Positions 24,651 to 33,587 of a stretch of DNA of 64,000 nucleotides are shown piece after piece. The notes beneath the pieces were generated by a model. The model had not been told where the DNA came from. It made no database searches and saw nothing but the letters and a program-made list of their open reading frames with translations. Position 1 is the first letter of the stretch. The number at the start of each line of letters is the position of its first letter. The translations under genes and the position numbers were made by a program. The stretch comes from Treponema sp. (GTDB lineage Bacteria; Spirochaetota; Spirochaetia; Treponematales; Treponemataceae): NCBI GenBank assembly GCA_022640795.1, contig JALCCK010000007.1:1-64000 (forward strand). The letters are read 5' to 3'.

Positions 24651-25703
24651 CTAATCGGCCGTAAAGCGTATATTTTCCCAGAGATTGTTGTATTTCTCAA
24701 GTCCCGATCCTACGTCCATCTTGAGTTCGCAGTTTTCCATTTCTTCGGCGTTGTACATAGGCTTTTTTGTTGTATATTTACCGGCTTCAGTATTTACGTA
24801 ACCGGGAAAACGGAATGTATCGAGAAATTGTGCATAGACCTGGGGTCTTTGAATGAAATTGATGAAATCCATGGCAAGATCATAGTGTTTTGAATTTTTA
24901 AGAATAACCATGGAGTCAATATACATGGGGCCGCCCTCTTTCGGAATAAAGAAGTCTATCATATCCGCCTGTTTGTCTTCCGGAACTTCTCCGTAAACAA
25001 CTTCTGCGTATCCCTGACAGACCCAGAAATCCCCTGCTGCAAATGATTTGCCGAAGCCTTCCGCATCGAACTTGACAAGATTAGGCTTCCATTTGTTGAT
25101 AATGAGATCAGCTGCAGATTGTAATTCTGTGTCATTCAGCGTATTAACTGAATGACCCTGATAGGCAAGTGCGTCTCCGATGACTTCCCGCATATCATCC
25201 ATCATTGTCATATGATCTTTAAGATCGGTACGCTCAAAAATATTCCAGCTTCGTTCATAATTTGAAACCTTCTGTTTATTTACCGCTATTCCGGCTGCAC
25301 CCATATAATAAGGAACACAATATTTCATAGTCGGATCATACGTGGCTTTTTTCAGTACCTCGGGATTGATATATTCTGCATTTGTAAGCTTGGAATGATC
25401 GATTTCACGCAGCATCCCCTGGTTTATCATTATTTGCGCATAATCCTGAGAGGGAAATGTTATATCATATCCTGATGCCCCTGCTTTCAGTTTTGCATAC
25501 ATAACTTCGTTTGAATCGAATGTGTCGACTTTTACTTTGCAGTTAAATTCCTGTTCAAATTCCTGCAGCACTATATCCGGAGTATAGTATGTCCAGTTGA
25601 ACAAATACAGTTCATTTTCGGTCTGCTTTTTCGAACACGACGACAGAATTACTGCTGTACAGAATACTGTTGCAGCGATAAAAACAGCCTTGCCTTTTTT
25701 CAT
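24651..25703 (-). CDS. potD: Polyamine ABC transporter binding lipoprotein PotD
   Basis: A 350-residue spermidine/putrescine-binding protein. A lipoprotein signal ends in the lipobox LSSC (about residue 23). The mature protein begins with ELYLFNWTYYTPDIVLQEFEQEF, the usual PotD/PotF opening, and contains YDITFPSQDYAQIMINQGML and FWVCQGYAEVVYGEVPE in the ligand pocket region. The ATG at 25703 follows a strong GGAGG; six codons of upstream frame are not needed. Last gene of potABCD. Preference between spermidine and putrescine not decided. Confidence 0.9.
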   Translation of the reverse strand: MKKGKAVFIAATVFCTAVILSSCSKKQTENELYLFNWTYYTPDIVLQEFEQEFNCKVKVDTFDSNEVMYAKLKAGASGYDITFPSQDYAQIMINQGMLREIDHSKLTNAEYINPEVLKKATYDPTMKYCVPYYMGAAGIAVNKQKVSNYERSWNIFERTDLKDHMTMMDDMREVIGDALAYQGHSVNTLNDTELQSAADLIINKWKPNLVKFDAEGFGKSFAAGDFWVCQGYAEVVYGEVPEDKQADMIDFFIPKEGGPMYIDSMVILKNSKHYDLAMDFINFIQRPQVYAQFLDTFRFPGYVNTEAGKYTTKKPMYNAEEMENCELKMDVGSGLEKYNNLWENIRFTAD

Positions 25704-25742
25704 CTTATTTCCTCCAATCATCTAACGCAGAGATAAAAATTG

Positions 25743-26627
25743 TCAGCGGGAAGCCGCTATAATCTTAAGTCCTTTACGGAGAACGAACGCAACACTGCTT
25801 GTAAAAAGTATCATGACGCAGGATAGCGCGTTTATTACAGGGGAGACACCGAATCGTATCATGGAATAGACATAGAGCGGCAGTGTCGTTGAACCGGGAC
25901 CTGCTACAAAAAAAGTTATAACGAAGTCTTCAAGAGACATGGTGACTGAAATCATAAAACCCGACAGAATTCCGGGAAGCAGCATCGGTATAATTACCCG
26001 TAGCAACGTCTGCAATTCCGAGGCCCCGAGATCGTGAGCCGCTTCGATAATTGAGACGTCAAACTGGTCCAGTCTGGCTGCGACAAGCAGGTAGACGAAC
26101 GGCAGGCAGAATGTTGTATGTGCCGCGAATATTGTAAAAAGTCCGAGCGGCATTTTTATACCGCTGAAAAATATCAGCATGGAAACACCGATAATGACCT
26201 CAGGCAGAACCATTGGAAGGAAACTGATAGTTTGGATAAAGAACTTGCCGCGGAATTTATACCAGTTCATACCTATAGCAGCCAGAGTCCCAAGTACCGT
26301 TGCAACGGTCGATGCAGAAACAGCTACTATAATACTGTTTAAAAGTGCAGCCCATAAATCATTTGAAGCAAAGAATAATTTCCTGTACCAGATAAGAGAA
26401 AAATTCGTGAACTCTGCACTTTTGCTTTCGTTAAAAGAGTAGAAAATAATAACCAGAAGCGGAATAAAAAGAAACAGCAGAGTAAGTGCAAGCATTGTTT
26501 TCGAAAAAGAGAATTGAGGATTTCGTTTTTTCCATGACCGGCGGGCATGAACCGCAGGCTCCGTTTTCGGCGGTTTCCTACTGATACGTTTTACGAGCCT
26601 TTTGTACGGACTTACAATTTTGGTCAT
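25743..26627 (-). CDS. potC: Polyamine ABC transporter permease PotC
   Basis: A 294-residue inner-membrane permease with about six helices starting near residue 40. The ABC-permease contact loop is EAAHDLGASELQTLLRVIIPMLLPGILSG (about 190-218), which docks on PotA. A basic 35-residue N-terminal tail precedes the first helix and is longer than usual. AAGGGA stands before the ATG. It forms the channel together with PotB. Confidence 0.9.
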   Translation of the reverse strand: MTKIVSPYKRLVKRISRKPPKTEPAVHARRSWKKRNPQFSFSKTMLALTLLFLFIPLLVIIFYSFNESKSAEFTNFSLIWYRKLFFASNDLWAALLNSIIVAVSASTVATVLGTLAAIGMNWYKFRGKFFIQTISFLPMVLPEVIIGVSMLIFFSGIKMPLGLFTIFAAHTTFCLPFVYLLVAARLDQFDVSIIEAAHDLGASELQTLLRVIIPMLLPGILSGFMISVTMSLEDFVITFFVAGPGSTTLPLYVYSMIRFGVSPVINALSCVMILFTSSVAFVLRKGLKIIAASR

Positions 26628-26640
26628 TTCATATCCCTTC

Positions 26641-27576
26641 TTACATGCTGCCGGCAGTTATATAGTTATCTTCTTTTCGGGAAATTTTTTTTGATTCCGC
26701 ATCTTTTTTTCCGGACGCCATCATCCATAAAACACCTGCGGTGCTTACGATTGTAATAATCATGGAAAAAGCTGCCGCGAGCGGCCAGTTACGGGTTTTA
26801 TTGACCTGGTCTACAATAATATTTCCGAGCATATACGAGTCTTTCCCTCCGACGAGCAGCGGAACGGTATATGCACCGAATATAGGAATAAACGTAAATA
26901 TAACGGAGGTAACTATTCCGCTTTTTATTCCGGGAATGAGAACCTTGAGCATGGACTGAGATTTTGTCGCGCCGAGATCTCGGGCAGCCTCAAGCAGCGA
27001 AAAATCGAAACGGTCTACAGAAGTAAAAACCGGCAGAATGGCATACGGCAGATACATATAGATTGAAACGAGAATCACGGCTCCCTGTGTATAAAGCATT
27101 TTCAGATAATTCTTTATCAGCCCCATTTTGTGCAGTATCTGATTCAGGGTTCCATCATTACTCAGAATTGACATCCATGCAAATATTCTGATAAGTGAAT
27201 TGGTCCAGAAAGGAATAATGATAAGAAACAGCAGCAGCGTTTGGTGTTTGCTTCGTGCCATAGCATATCCGCAGGGGAGTGCTATAAGAATGGTAATAAC
27301 CGTTGAAAAAAAAGCAATCCAAAAGGTACGCAGAAAAATCATTCCGTACTTCAAATTGAACAGCTGCTGGTACGCATGCAGTGAAAAAACCGGCTCGACG
27401 CCGCCGTACAAACCCTTTTTGAGGAAACTATAGAGAGTTATTATAACGAGCGGGATCAGAAAGAAAATTATGAACCAGAGACCCATCGGCCATGCATAAA
27501 ATGGTCCCGGATTTATTCTCCGGTATTTTTCTGACTGTCCGGACGGCGGCTTCTCTTCCGTGTTCTGTAGTTTCAT
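26641..27576 (-). CDS. potB: Polyamine ABC transporter permease PotB
   Basis: A 311-residue permease. Helices begin near residue 30 (WPMGLWFIIFFLIPLVIITLYSF), and the ATPase-contact loop is EAARDLGATKSQSMLKVLIPGIKSG (about 195-219). The start overlaps the potA stop by four bases, so translation is coupled. The C-terminal tail after the last helix is polar and basic (KKDAESKKISRKEDN). Confidence 0.9.
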   Translation of the reverse strand: MKLQNTEEKPPSGQSEKYRRINPGPFYAWPMGLWFIIFFLIPLVIITLYSFLKKGLYGGVEPVFSLHAYQQLFNLKYGMIFLRTFWIAFFSTVITILIALPCGYAMARSKHQTLLLFLIIIPFWTNSLIRIFAWMSILSNDGTLNQILHKMGLIKNYLKMLYTQGAVILVSIYMYLPYAILPVFTSVDRFDFSLLEAARDLGATKSQSMLKVLIPGIKSGIVTSVIFTFIPIFGAYTVPLLVGGKDSYMLGNIIVDQVNKTRNWPLAAAFSMIITIVSTAGVLWMMASGKKDAESKKISRKEDNYITAGSM

Positions 27577-28745
27577 TTATCTATGTCCTCCACGATGTAC
27601 CCATCGTCAGCCGACCATGAGACGTAGACTATGTCTTTCCACTGGATAACGGGACCGTTATCCAGATAGTCGGTATGCTGTTTAAAAACTTTTATAATAG
27701 TTCCGTTTTCGAGTTTGACATAGAATTTTGACTGAAAACCTGAATAGATAGGCTCTTCGACGATTCCTTTAAATACATTTATATCGGTCCGGCCTCCAAG
27801 ATCCGGAGATTCCTTCGTTATACGTATTTTTTCAGGACGAATAGTGAAAGCAACTTTCTGACCGGTTTCTGTCGACTCGTAATCGGTTACCATCATATGC
27901 CGGGTCGTTCCGGTGAACGGGATCGATTGGCTTCCCAAAGCAGGAACATCCAGTGCAACCATAAAATCGGGATCCTTCCCCGGAGTCAGGTGTGGTGTGG
28001 AACTGATGACAGATGATTCGAATAAATTTGTATCACCTATAAATTGTGCCGCAAACTGGGTTGCCGGACTTTCATAGATTTCATATGGTGTTCCGACTTG
28101 CAGCACATGACCTTCATTCATGACGGCAATATGATCGGAAACAGAAAGCGCCTCGCTCTGGTCATGGGTAACATAGATAAACGTTATTCCGATTTTATCA
28201 TGCAGACTGTCGAGATCGATAAGCAGATTTGCACGCAGTTTTGCATCGAGCGCCGAAAGCGGTTCATCGAGCAGCAGAACCTTCGGTTCATTGATAAGGG
28301 CGCGTGCAATAGCCACACGCTGTTTCTGTCCCCCGGAAAGCTGACTCGGTTTTTTGCTGCTGTGATCATCAAGTTGAACAAGATGAAGATAGTCTTTTAC
28401 TTTTCGGTCGACGACTGCAGCATTCGTTTTACGGAGCCGCAGCGGAAAAGCTATGTTTTCATAGACAGTAAGATGCGGAAAAAGAGCATAATTCTGGAAT
28501 ATTGTGTTTGCCTGCCGTTTATTGGGAGCGAGCGGCAGTACATTACGATCATCAAAGAGAACTTCACCTTCATCGGGAAATTCAAAACCTGCAATGATTC
28601 TCAGCAGGGTCGTCTTTCCGCAGCCTGAAGGACCCAGTAATGAAAAAAACTCACCGCTTTCAATGCTGATACTGACATTATTCAGCGCGGTAAAATCAGC
28701 GAAGTGCTTTGAGATGTGGTCAATAGTGACCTGACTTCCTTTCAA
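27573..28745 (-). CDS. potA: Polyamine ABC transporter ATPase PotA
   Basis: A 390-residue ATPase that powers polyamine import. Walker A GPSGCGKTTLL (about residues 38-48), Q-loop, signature LSGGQKQRVAIARAL (about 138-152), Walker B VLLLDEPLSALD and switch His in YVTHDQ follow the PotA pattern. The C-terminal TOBE-like part (about 245-385) includes FTIRPEKIRI and SKFYVKLENGTIIKV. The start is a TTG with AAGGAG seven bases upstream. First gene of potABCD. Confidence 0.92.
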   Translation of the reverse strand: MKGSQVTIDHISKHFADFTALNNVSISIESGEFFSLLGPSGCGKTTLLRIIAGFEFPDEGEVLFDDRNVLPLAPNKRQANTIFQNYALFPHLTVYENIAFPLRLRKTNAAVVDRKVKDYLHLVQLDDHSSKKPSQLSGGQKQRVAIARALINEPKVLLLDEPLSALDAKLRANLLIDLDSLHDKIGITFIYVTHDQSEALSVSDHIAVMNEGHVLQVGTPYEIYESPATQFAAQFIGDTNLFESSVISSTPHLTPGKDPDFMVALDVPALGSQSIPFTGTTRHMMVTDYESTETGQKVAFTIRPEKIRITKESPDLGGRTDINVFKGIVEEPIYSGFQSKFYVKLENGTIIKVFKQHTDYLDNGPVIQWKDIVYVSWSADDGYIVEDIDK

Positions 28746-29149
28746 CCCGACACTCCTTGCTATACGGTACTTTTCAAGTGATATAGTTATGTGTTGTTAT
28801 TGCCTGTATCGCCTGTTTTTGTCAAGAAGTTTTTCATAAATTTTTGCTGAGATTTAAAAAAAGCTGTATCCGGTAGAAAATCCGGCTTTTTACTGTATTT
28901 TCTTTATCATCAACCGGTGGCAGAAGATGAAATCGCGAAATCGTTTATAGCAATTCTAAAGTAAGAGAATCGTACGGCGCTCTGTTCCGGCTTGATTATT
29001 GACCTAGGCTGTAAAATGTGTAATAGTAACAATTATCAGTTTCTGACATACGATTATAGAATTATAAAAAGAAACTGTCCGGTACCATTACTGCATCTGA
29101 ATCTGCAGATGGAGCTTGACCGGTATCTATTGTATTCGGGAGTTATAGC
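28746..29149. other. 404-base divergent intergenic region
   Basis: Between potA (leftward) and a small membrane protein gene (rightward). A TTGACA lies at 28825-28820 on the minus strand, but its -10 (CAATAA at 17 bases) is poor. An AAAAAGC/GCTTTTT stem with an inner CCGG pair occupies 28858-28892 and has a T run on both sides; on the minus strand it would look like a terminator although no gene precedes it there. On the plus strand TTGACC (28999-29004) could be a -35 for the gene at 29150. No coding potential was seen. Confidence 0.35.
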
Positions 29150-29386
29150 ATGGTAGCAATGATTGTAGGACTTGTATTGATTTTATTTACTGTTTTTTCA
29201 GTTTTACCGGCAGGACTGGGCTGGGGAATGGATGTTGTAGAATTCCTAAAAGGTTGTGTCCCTGTTCTTGCTGCGTTTATCGGACTTATCTCGGTTTTTA
29301 TTGGAATTGCGGATATTAAGGATAAGAAAGAAGCGAAAAGAGAGGAAAAGGAAGCTGCCGAACAGGAAAAAACAACCGAAAAATAA
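29150..29386 (+). CDS. Small two-helix membrane protein
   Basis: A 78-residue protein with two hydrophobic helices (about 3-24 and 33-52) and a Lys/Glu-rich C-terminal tail (IKDKKEAKREEKEAAEQEK) that should be a cytoplasmic helix. GGGAG lies about nine bases before the ATG. It stands just before the rplM promoter and on the same strand. No family recognised. Conserved placement next to rplM in other treponemes would be expected if it is real. Confidence 0.6.
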   Translation: MVAMIVGLVLILFTVFSVLPAGLGWGMDVVEFLKGCVPVLAAFIGLISVFIGIADIKDKKEAKREEKEAAEQEKTTEK

Positions 29387-29422
29387 AGCAGGTGCTATCG
29401 TAGTAAAGCTTTCAGCCTTGTC

Positions 29423-29555
29423 TTGACAAAATATATTTGAAAACTTATACTGATAATCCCCGTATATAAGATCAGTGACTGCTCATCACTGGTTTGCGTT
29501 TCGGTCTGATGCAAGGCTGTTTCGCACAAAATATTATATTGTAAGGTATATATAC
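29423..29555 (+). promoter_or_regulatory. rplM-rpsI promoter and leader
   Basis: TTGACA (29423-29428), 17 bases, TATACT (29446-29451), a near-perfect strong promoter fitting ribosomal protein genes. The leader is about 98 bases and has a possible small stem (GTGA...TCAC near 29473-29487). An L13-type autoregulatory leader is possible but not shown. Confidence 0.7.
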
Positions 29556-29984
29556 ATGAAAACTATTTTCATTAATGAAAATGCACAGGCACGCAAATGG
29601 TACATTATCGACGCTGCCGGTAAACCGCTCGGTCGTGTAGCAGCCAAAGCTGCATCCGTACTTCGCGGGAAAAACAAGGCTTCGTATACTCCGAATCAGA
29701 ATATGGGCGATTATCTGGTGATTATTAATGCAGACAAAGTTGCGGTAACAGGCGGAAAAGAAGAAAAGAAACTTTATCGCCATTATACCGGTTTTGTCGG
29801 CGGTTTAAGAAGTTTCACTTTTGAAAAACTCATGGAAAAACATCCGGAAGATCCTTTAAAGATTGCTATTAACGGTATGCTTCCCAACGGCCGTTTAGGT
29901 CGAGTGATGATGAATAATGTAAAGATATATGCTGGTACCGATCATCCGCATATAGCACAGAATCCCCAGCCGCTGGAAGTGTAA
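29556..29984 (+). CDS. rplM: Ribosomal protein L13
   Basis: A 142-residue large-subunit protein. Family marks: the KPLGRVAAKAASVLRGKNKASYTPNQNMGDYL region (about residues 23-54), VTGGKEEKKLYRHYTGFVGGL, and the C-terminal RMMMN-like RVMMNNVKIYAG with HPHIAQNPQPLEV. The ATG at 29556 gives the standard length; 27 codons of open frame upstream are leader. TAAGG stands about nine bases before. Co-transcribed with rpsI. Confidence 0.96.
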   Translation: MKTIFINENAQARKWYIIDAAGKPLGRVAAKAASVLRGKNKASYTPNQNMGDYLVIINADKVAVTGGKEEKKLYRHYTGFVGGLRSFTFEKLMEKHPEDPLKIAINGMLPNGRLGRVMMNNVKIYAGTDHPHIAQNPQPLEV

Positions 29985-29997
29985 GTAGGAGTTTATG

Positions 29998-30390
29998 ATG
30001 GTAAAAAATATTGCAATTGGTACAGGAAGAAGAAAGACCGCTGTTGCCCGTGTTTTTCTGCGTGAAGGAACTGGCAAGATTGTTGTAAACGGTAAAGACC
30101 TGAAAGATTATTTTGCGACGGAAGATCAGATGCGTGTCGTTCATCAGCCGCTTCTTATTACATCTAATGACAGTAAATTTGATGTTCTGATAACTGTTGC
30201 CGGCGGTGGTCTCAATGGTCAGGCTGCAGCCTGTTTACACGGTATTTCACGTGCATTGCTGCAGGTCGATCAGGATTCTCACACGGCTCTCAAAGCAAAC
30301 GGATATCTTACGCGTGATTCTCGTATGGTTGAACGTAAAAAATTCGGTCAGCGCGGAGCCCGTCGAAGATTCCAGTTCAGTAAGCGTTAA
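29998..30390 (+). CDS. rpsI: Ribosomal protein S9
   Basis: A 130-residue small-subunit protein ending in the invariant basic tail RRRFQFSKR, which reaches the P-site tRNA. IGTGRRKTAVARVFLREGTGKI and GGGLNGQAAACLHGISRALL are family signatures. Two ATGs lie in tandem at 29995 and 29998; the second has the better distance (six bases) from GGAG (29988-29991). Follows rplM by 13 bases. Confidence 0.96.
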   Translation: MVKNIAIGTGRRKTAVARVFLREGTGKIVVNGKDLKDYFATEDQMRVVHQPLLITSNDSKFDVLITVAGGGLNGQAAACLHGISRALLQVDQDSHTALKANGYLTRDSRMVERKKFGQRGARRRFQFSKR

Positions 30391-30394
30391 CTTA

Positions 30395-31003
30395 TTGGAA
30401 CTATCCGGTATCAAGCAGGTCTCGCAGGATTGTATGAAAATTGCAACTTCCGCGGGGCCTTCTTTTTATATTCGAGTATCCTATCTGACCTGCGTTACCG
30501 CTGAAGAATTACTACCTCACGCTGTGTTTACCGGCGAAGAGGAAAATGATATTCTTGCTGCCGGCGAAATATTCAGTGTTGAACAAAAAGCGTTGACGTA
30601 TCTTAATCGGGCCGAGCAGAGCAGATTCTTGCTTTTCAGGAAGCTGGCTGCGAAGGGAGCCGACCGTGTTTGTATAAACAGGGCTCTTGATTATCTTGAA
30701 TCCAGGGGATATCTTTCAGATAGACGGTATTCGAGAGCATGGCTGCATACGCATGCTATAACGAAAAGTGATGGACGATTCCGCCTTGAAGCGGAACTTG
30801 CTGCACGCGGTATAAATCGGGATATTGTACGGGAATCTCTCGACAATTTTTTTGCAGAGACGAGTGAAGAAGAGCTGTGCAGGCGGGCATTTGCAAAATG
30901 CCGGCGTATCGGAAAGGATGCACAACGGACCATCCGGTATCTGACGGATCATGGATTTGCACGTACGATAATAAATAAAATTTTGGCAGAACAACTATTG
31001 TGA
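30395..31003 (+). CDS. recX: Regulatory protein RecX
   Basis: A protein of about 202 residues, likely the RecX modulator of RecA. The three-helix repeats are seen in ALTYLNRAEQSRFLLFRKLAAKG, ALDYLESRGYLSDRRYSRAWLHTH, RLEAELAARGINRDIV and RYLTDHGFARTIINKIL. The start is uncertain: TTG at 30395 keeps an N-terminal beta-type segment typical of RecX, ATG at 30434 gives 189 residues. The open frame reaching back into rpsI is chance. Gene order rplM-rpsI-recX is the treponemal arrangement as I recall it. Confidence 0.82.
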   Translation: MELSGIKQVSQDCMKIATSAGPSFYIRVSYLTCVTAEELLPHAVFTGEEENDILAAGEIFSVEQKALTYLNRAEQSRFLLFRKLAAKGADRVCINRALDYLESRGYLSDRRYSRAWLHTHAITKSDGRFRLEAELAARGINRDIVRESLDNFFAETSEEELCRRAFAKCRRIGKDAQRTIRYLTDHGFARTIINKILAEQLL

Positions 31004-31134
31004 AACTAGCTTATTTTTTTCTTTTTTGATAAACTATATACTGGTTATATTTTATAACTTGTTTGAAATACGGATACTATAATTACTTAGGGTTATAAAA
31101 TAATTCTGTGTAATTTCAATATGGAGAATTCTCA

Positions 31135-31737
31135 ATGAGCAAAAATTCAGAAAAACCTGTCATGTTCTCTGCTTTAGAAGTTGCAAACCTGTGCGGTGTC
31201 GTAAATCAGACAGCAATAAACTGGATTCGAGGCGGATATTTAAAGGCCTTTAAGACACCCGGCGGTCAATATAGAGTATATCCGGATGATCTGGCAACTT
31301 TTATGAATGACAGGAATATGCATATTCCTGAGAAACTTTTGAATGTTTGTAACGATGCGGAATCTTACAAAACCAAGAGCATTCTGATTGTTGATGATGA
31401 TAAAGGTCTGAATTCTGTTATTGCCCAGTATCTTGCAACAAAGTTTGACGGCATTGAAATAGTGCAGGCGTTTAACGGTTTTGAAGCGGGACATCTTATG
31501 TCGGAGAATCATCCTAAGTGCCTTATTCTTGATTTGGATTTACCCAGCATAGATGGTTTTGAAATCTGTCGTCAAATAAACGAAGGCAGTCCCTATGGGA
31601 ATCCGGCGGTTATTATAATAACTGCACTTCAGGATGCGGATGCTGAAGCGCGTTGTCGTAATTACGGGGTTATGCATTTTTTCAGAAAGCCGCTAAAGAT
31701 GGAAGAACTCTCGGATGCTGTCAGAAAAATCCTTTAG
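31135..31737 (+). CDS. HTH (excisionase-type) plus receiver domain regulator
   Basis: A 200-residue protein with an N-terminal helix-turn-helix of the excisionase/MerR-like kind (about 10-60: FSALEVANLCGVVNQTAINWIRGGYL, then PGGQYRVYPDDLATFM) and a C-terminal CheY-like receiver (about 80-200). The receiver has the acidic pair in VDDDKG, the phospho-acceptor Asp in LILDLDLPSIDGF (about residue 137), the Thr in IIITALQ and the Lys in FFRKPL, so it should be phosphorylated. The usual response-regulator order is reversed. No histidine kinase is adjacent; partner and targets are unknown. GGAG lies eight bases before the ATG. Confidence 0.83.
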   Translation: MSKNSEKPVMFSALEVANLCGVVNQTAINWIRGGYLKAFKTPGGQYRVYPDDLATFMNDRNMHIPEKLLNVCNDAESYKTKSILIVDDDKGLNSVIAQYLATKFDGIEIVQAFNGFEAGHLMSENHPKCLILDLDLPSIDGFEICRQINEGSPYGNPAVIIITALQDADAEARCRNYGVMHFFRKPLKMEELSDAVRKIL

Positions 31738-32826
31738 TCACTGTATTTCACAATAGTAGGCTGGATACGGAATATCCGGTTTGACTATGCTAAGAAGCAT
31801 TTCCGGAACAGGTACGGAATTTTTTGTTTTTAGCGCAGCGACGGATGAAAGCGTACTGGTAAGCAGATCCAGAAGAGAGTTCTTTTCCTGATATTCATAC
31901 TGGATTATATCAATATGCTGATTATTGAAATAGTCTTTTTCTATTTTGCTGATTTCTTCGTTCCATGAGCATATTGAATCGATAAGTCCTTTATTCAGAG
32001 CCTGCCGTGCGGTATAAATCCTTCCGTCAGCCAGTTTGCCTACGTCGTCATACTTCATTTTACGACTGTCTGCGACAATTTCAACGAACTGCCGGTAGCA
32101 TTCATCGGCGACCGTCTGCATGATATTCCGTTGTTCCGGTGTCAACGGTGCATTATAATTCATCATGTTTTTGTTTTTGCCTGCTGTTATCGTTGTTGCT
32201 TTTATACCTGCTTTTTCCATAAGACCTGTGAGATCCACCGATTGGCCGGCAATAACACCGATCGATCCCGTGAGCGTGTTCCGGTTTGCACTGATTTTAT
32301 CGGCTGCACATGCTATGTAATAGCCGCCGGAAGCAGCAAGCGGACCCATATAGGCTAGCACCGGTTTTCCTGTTGCTTTGTAATCCTGTAAGGCAGTATA
32401 GATTTCATCTGCCTGGTATACCGCGCCACCGGGAGAATTTATATACAAAACGATGGCTTTGTTTTCAGCATCTTCCTTGAGATTCCCGATAGTAGTCAAA
32501 AGCCATTCTTGATTATACGTTTTGTTTGCATTCTGAATTACGCCTTCTATGTGCAACACTGCAACATACGAGTATGCACCGGGGTTAAACTTCCGGACTA
32601 TCGTATTTTTTATTTCCTTTGTAACAGTGTCCGTCGCTGCGGTACCGGATGAATTTTGAGCGGCATTCGTTATTTTTGAAATCGGTATGCGGAATGATTC
32701 TATAGAGGCTTTTACCGATACGATAAGTGCGACTGCAATGATAATGATGAAAATACTAAGACCGCTTTTATTCACCTTCTTTTTGGGGCGACGGGGCTCT
32801 GTTTTTTTGGGATCGTTGTCTGACAT
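31738..32826 (-). CDS. sppA: Signal peptide peptidase SppA (S49 family)
   Basis: A 362-residue membrane-anchored serine protease that degrades cleaved signal peptides. One helix (about 22-42) anchors it. The short SppA form has the lysine of the Ser/Lys dyad and serine in different segments: YINSPGGAVYQADEIY (about 127-142), GPLAASGGYYIACAADKISANRNTLTGSIGVI (about 160-191, Ser in ASGGYY). GGAGG lies five bases before the ATG. It is the last gene of the CYTH-DUF975-sppA operon and ends exactly where the convergent HTH-receiver gene ends. Confidence 0.9.
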   Translation of the reverse strand: MSDNDPKKTEPRRPKKKVNKSGLSIFIIIIAVALIVSVKASIESFRIPISKITNAAQNSSGTAATDTVTKEIKNTIVRKFNPGAYSYVAVLHIEGVIQNANKTYNQEWLLTTIGNLKEDAENKAIVLYINSPGGAVYQADEIYTALQDYKATGKPVLAYMGPLAASGGYYIACAADKISANRNTLTGSIGVIAGQSVDLTGLMEKAGIKATTITAGKNKNMMNYNAPLTPEQRNIMQTVADECYRQFVEIVADSRKMKYDDVGKLADGRIYTARQALNKGLIDSICSWNEEISKIEKDYFNNQHIDIIQYEYQEKNSLLDLLTSTLSSVAALKTKNSVPVPEMLLSIVKPDIPYPAYYCEIQ

Positions 32827-32845
32827 AAAAACCTCCGTTATCAGA

Positions 32846-33571
32846 TCAGCAGAAATCGGAAAGGGAAAGTTCGCCTTTCTCCACTGATTGTTTTTTTAGT
32901 GCTCTGTATGAATTTACAAATGAAAGATTTACATACGGACTCAGCCAGAGATATCCTATTCCCAATGTAAGTGAAGCAAGAATGGCCCATCCTATAAAAC
33001 TTAAATACATAATAAAGAGATCTCCTTTAGAACCTCTTGTCATGATTTTGCTTATTTTCATTGCCTTTGTGATACTCATATGAGGATATTCTGCTACAAG
33101 ATAGAACATTTGCGAATAGGACACAGCCTTTACCAGTCCTGGTATGATAAAAAGAAGAAGCCACAGAAAAGACCACAGACAAAACCATAAGCTGGCAAGA
33201 ATTGCCCGCAGCCACAAATTCAGCCCCTCGAGGAACGTGTTAAAAGTGACCGGTGCCGGAGATTCGGACATTTTGAGATAGAGATGCAGCAGTGCAAATG
33301 AAAGAATTATCGTAACAAAGATTGCAATGTATTGCGAGATTTGTAGTGCTGGTGTTGCGACGGCCGGTTCCATCGTTCTGTATAATTCCAGAAAATCGGC
33401 TTTGAGCGTTATTTCATGGGATGCCTGAACACTCCTGAGCAGCTGGATAAAATAGGGAATGTTGAAAATTTCTTTTATACAAACGACTATGAGTGTTGAC
33501 AGCACCGGAATAGTCCATCTGCCCTTCAGCTCCCGTCGTGCGAACAGCTTGTACATTTTTCTGTCGAACAT
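32846..33571 (-). CDS. DUF975 membrane protein
   Basis: A 241-residue integral membrane protein resembling DUF975. It begins with a basic ARRELKGRWTIP segment, then has about five helices, and includes WLRAILASLWFCLWSFLWLLLFIIPGLVKAVSYSQMFYLVAEYP, the family core (about 120-165). The ATG at 33571 has GGAG nine bases before it; the sixteen extra upstream codons are not supported. Role unknown. It lies between a CYTH phosphatase-like gene and sppA in one operon. Confidence 0.7.
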   Translation of the reverse strand: MFDRKMYKLFARRELKGRWTIPVLSTLIVVCIKEIFNIPYFIQLLRSVQASHEITLKADFLELYRTMEPAVATPALQISQYIAIFVTIILSFALLHLYLKMSESPAPVTFNTFLEGLNLWLRAILASLWFCLWSFLWLLLFIIPGLVKAVSYSQMFYLVAEYPHMSITKAMKISKIMTRGSKGDLFIMYLSFIGWAILASLTLGIGYLWLSPYVNLSFVNSYRALKKQSVEKGELSLSDFC

Positions 33572-33587
33572 ACCAGTCTCCTTTAAT

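Noticed and set aside
24399-29149. tRNA, rRNA, CRISPR or insertion sequences in the larger gaps
   Set aside because: No cloverleaf pattern ending in a TTC-loop motif, no spaced identical repeats and no transposase-like frame were found by eye in this or any other gap of the window.
30197-30394. An N-terminal extension of recX into rpsI
   Set aside because: The extra residues are rpsI read in another frame and resemble no RecX N-terminus.
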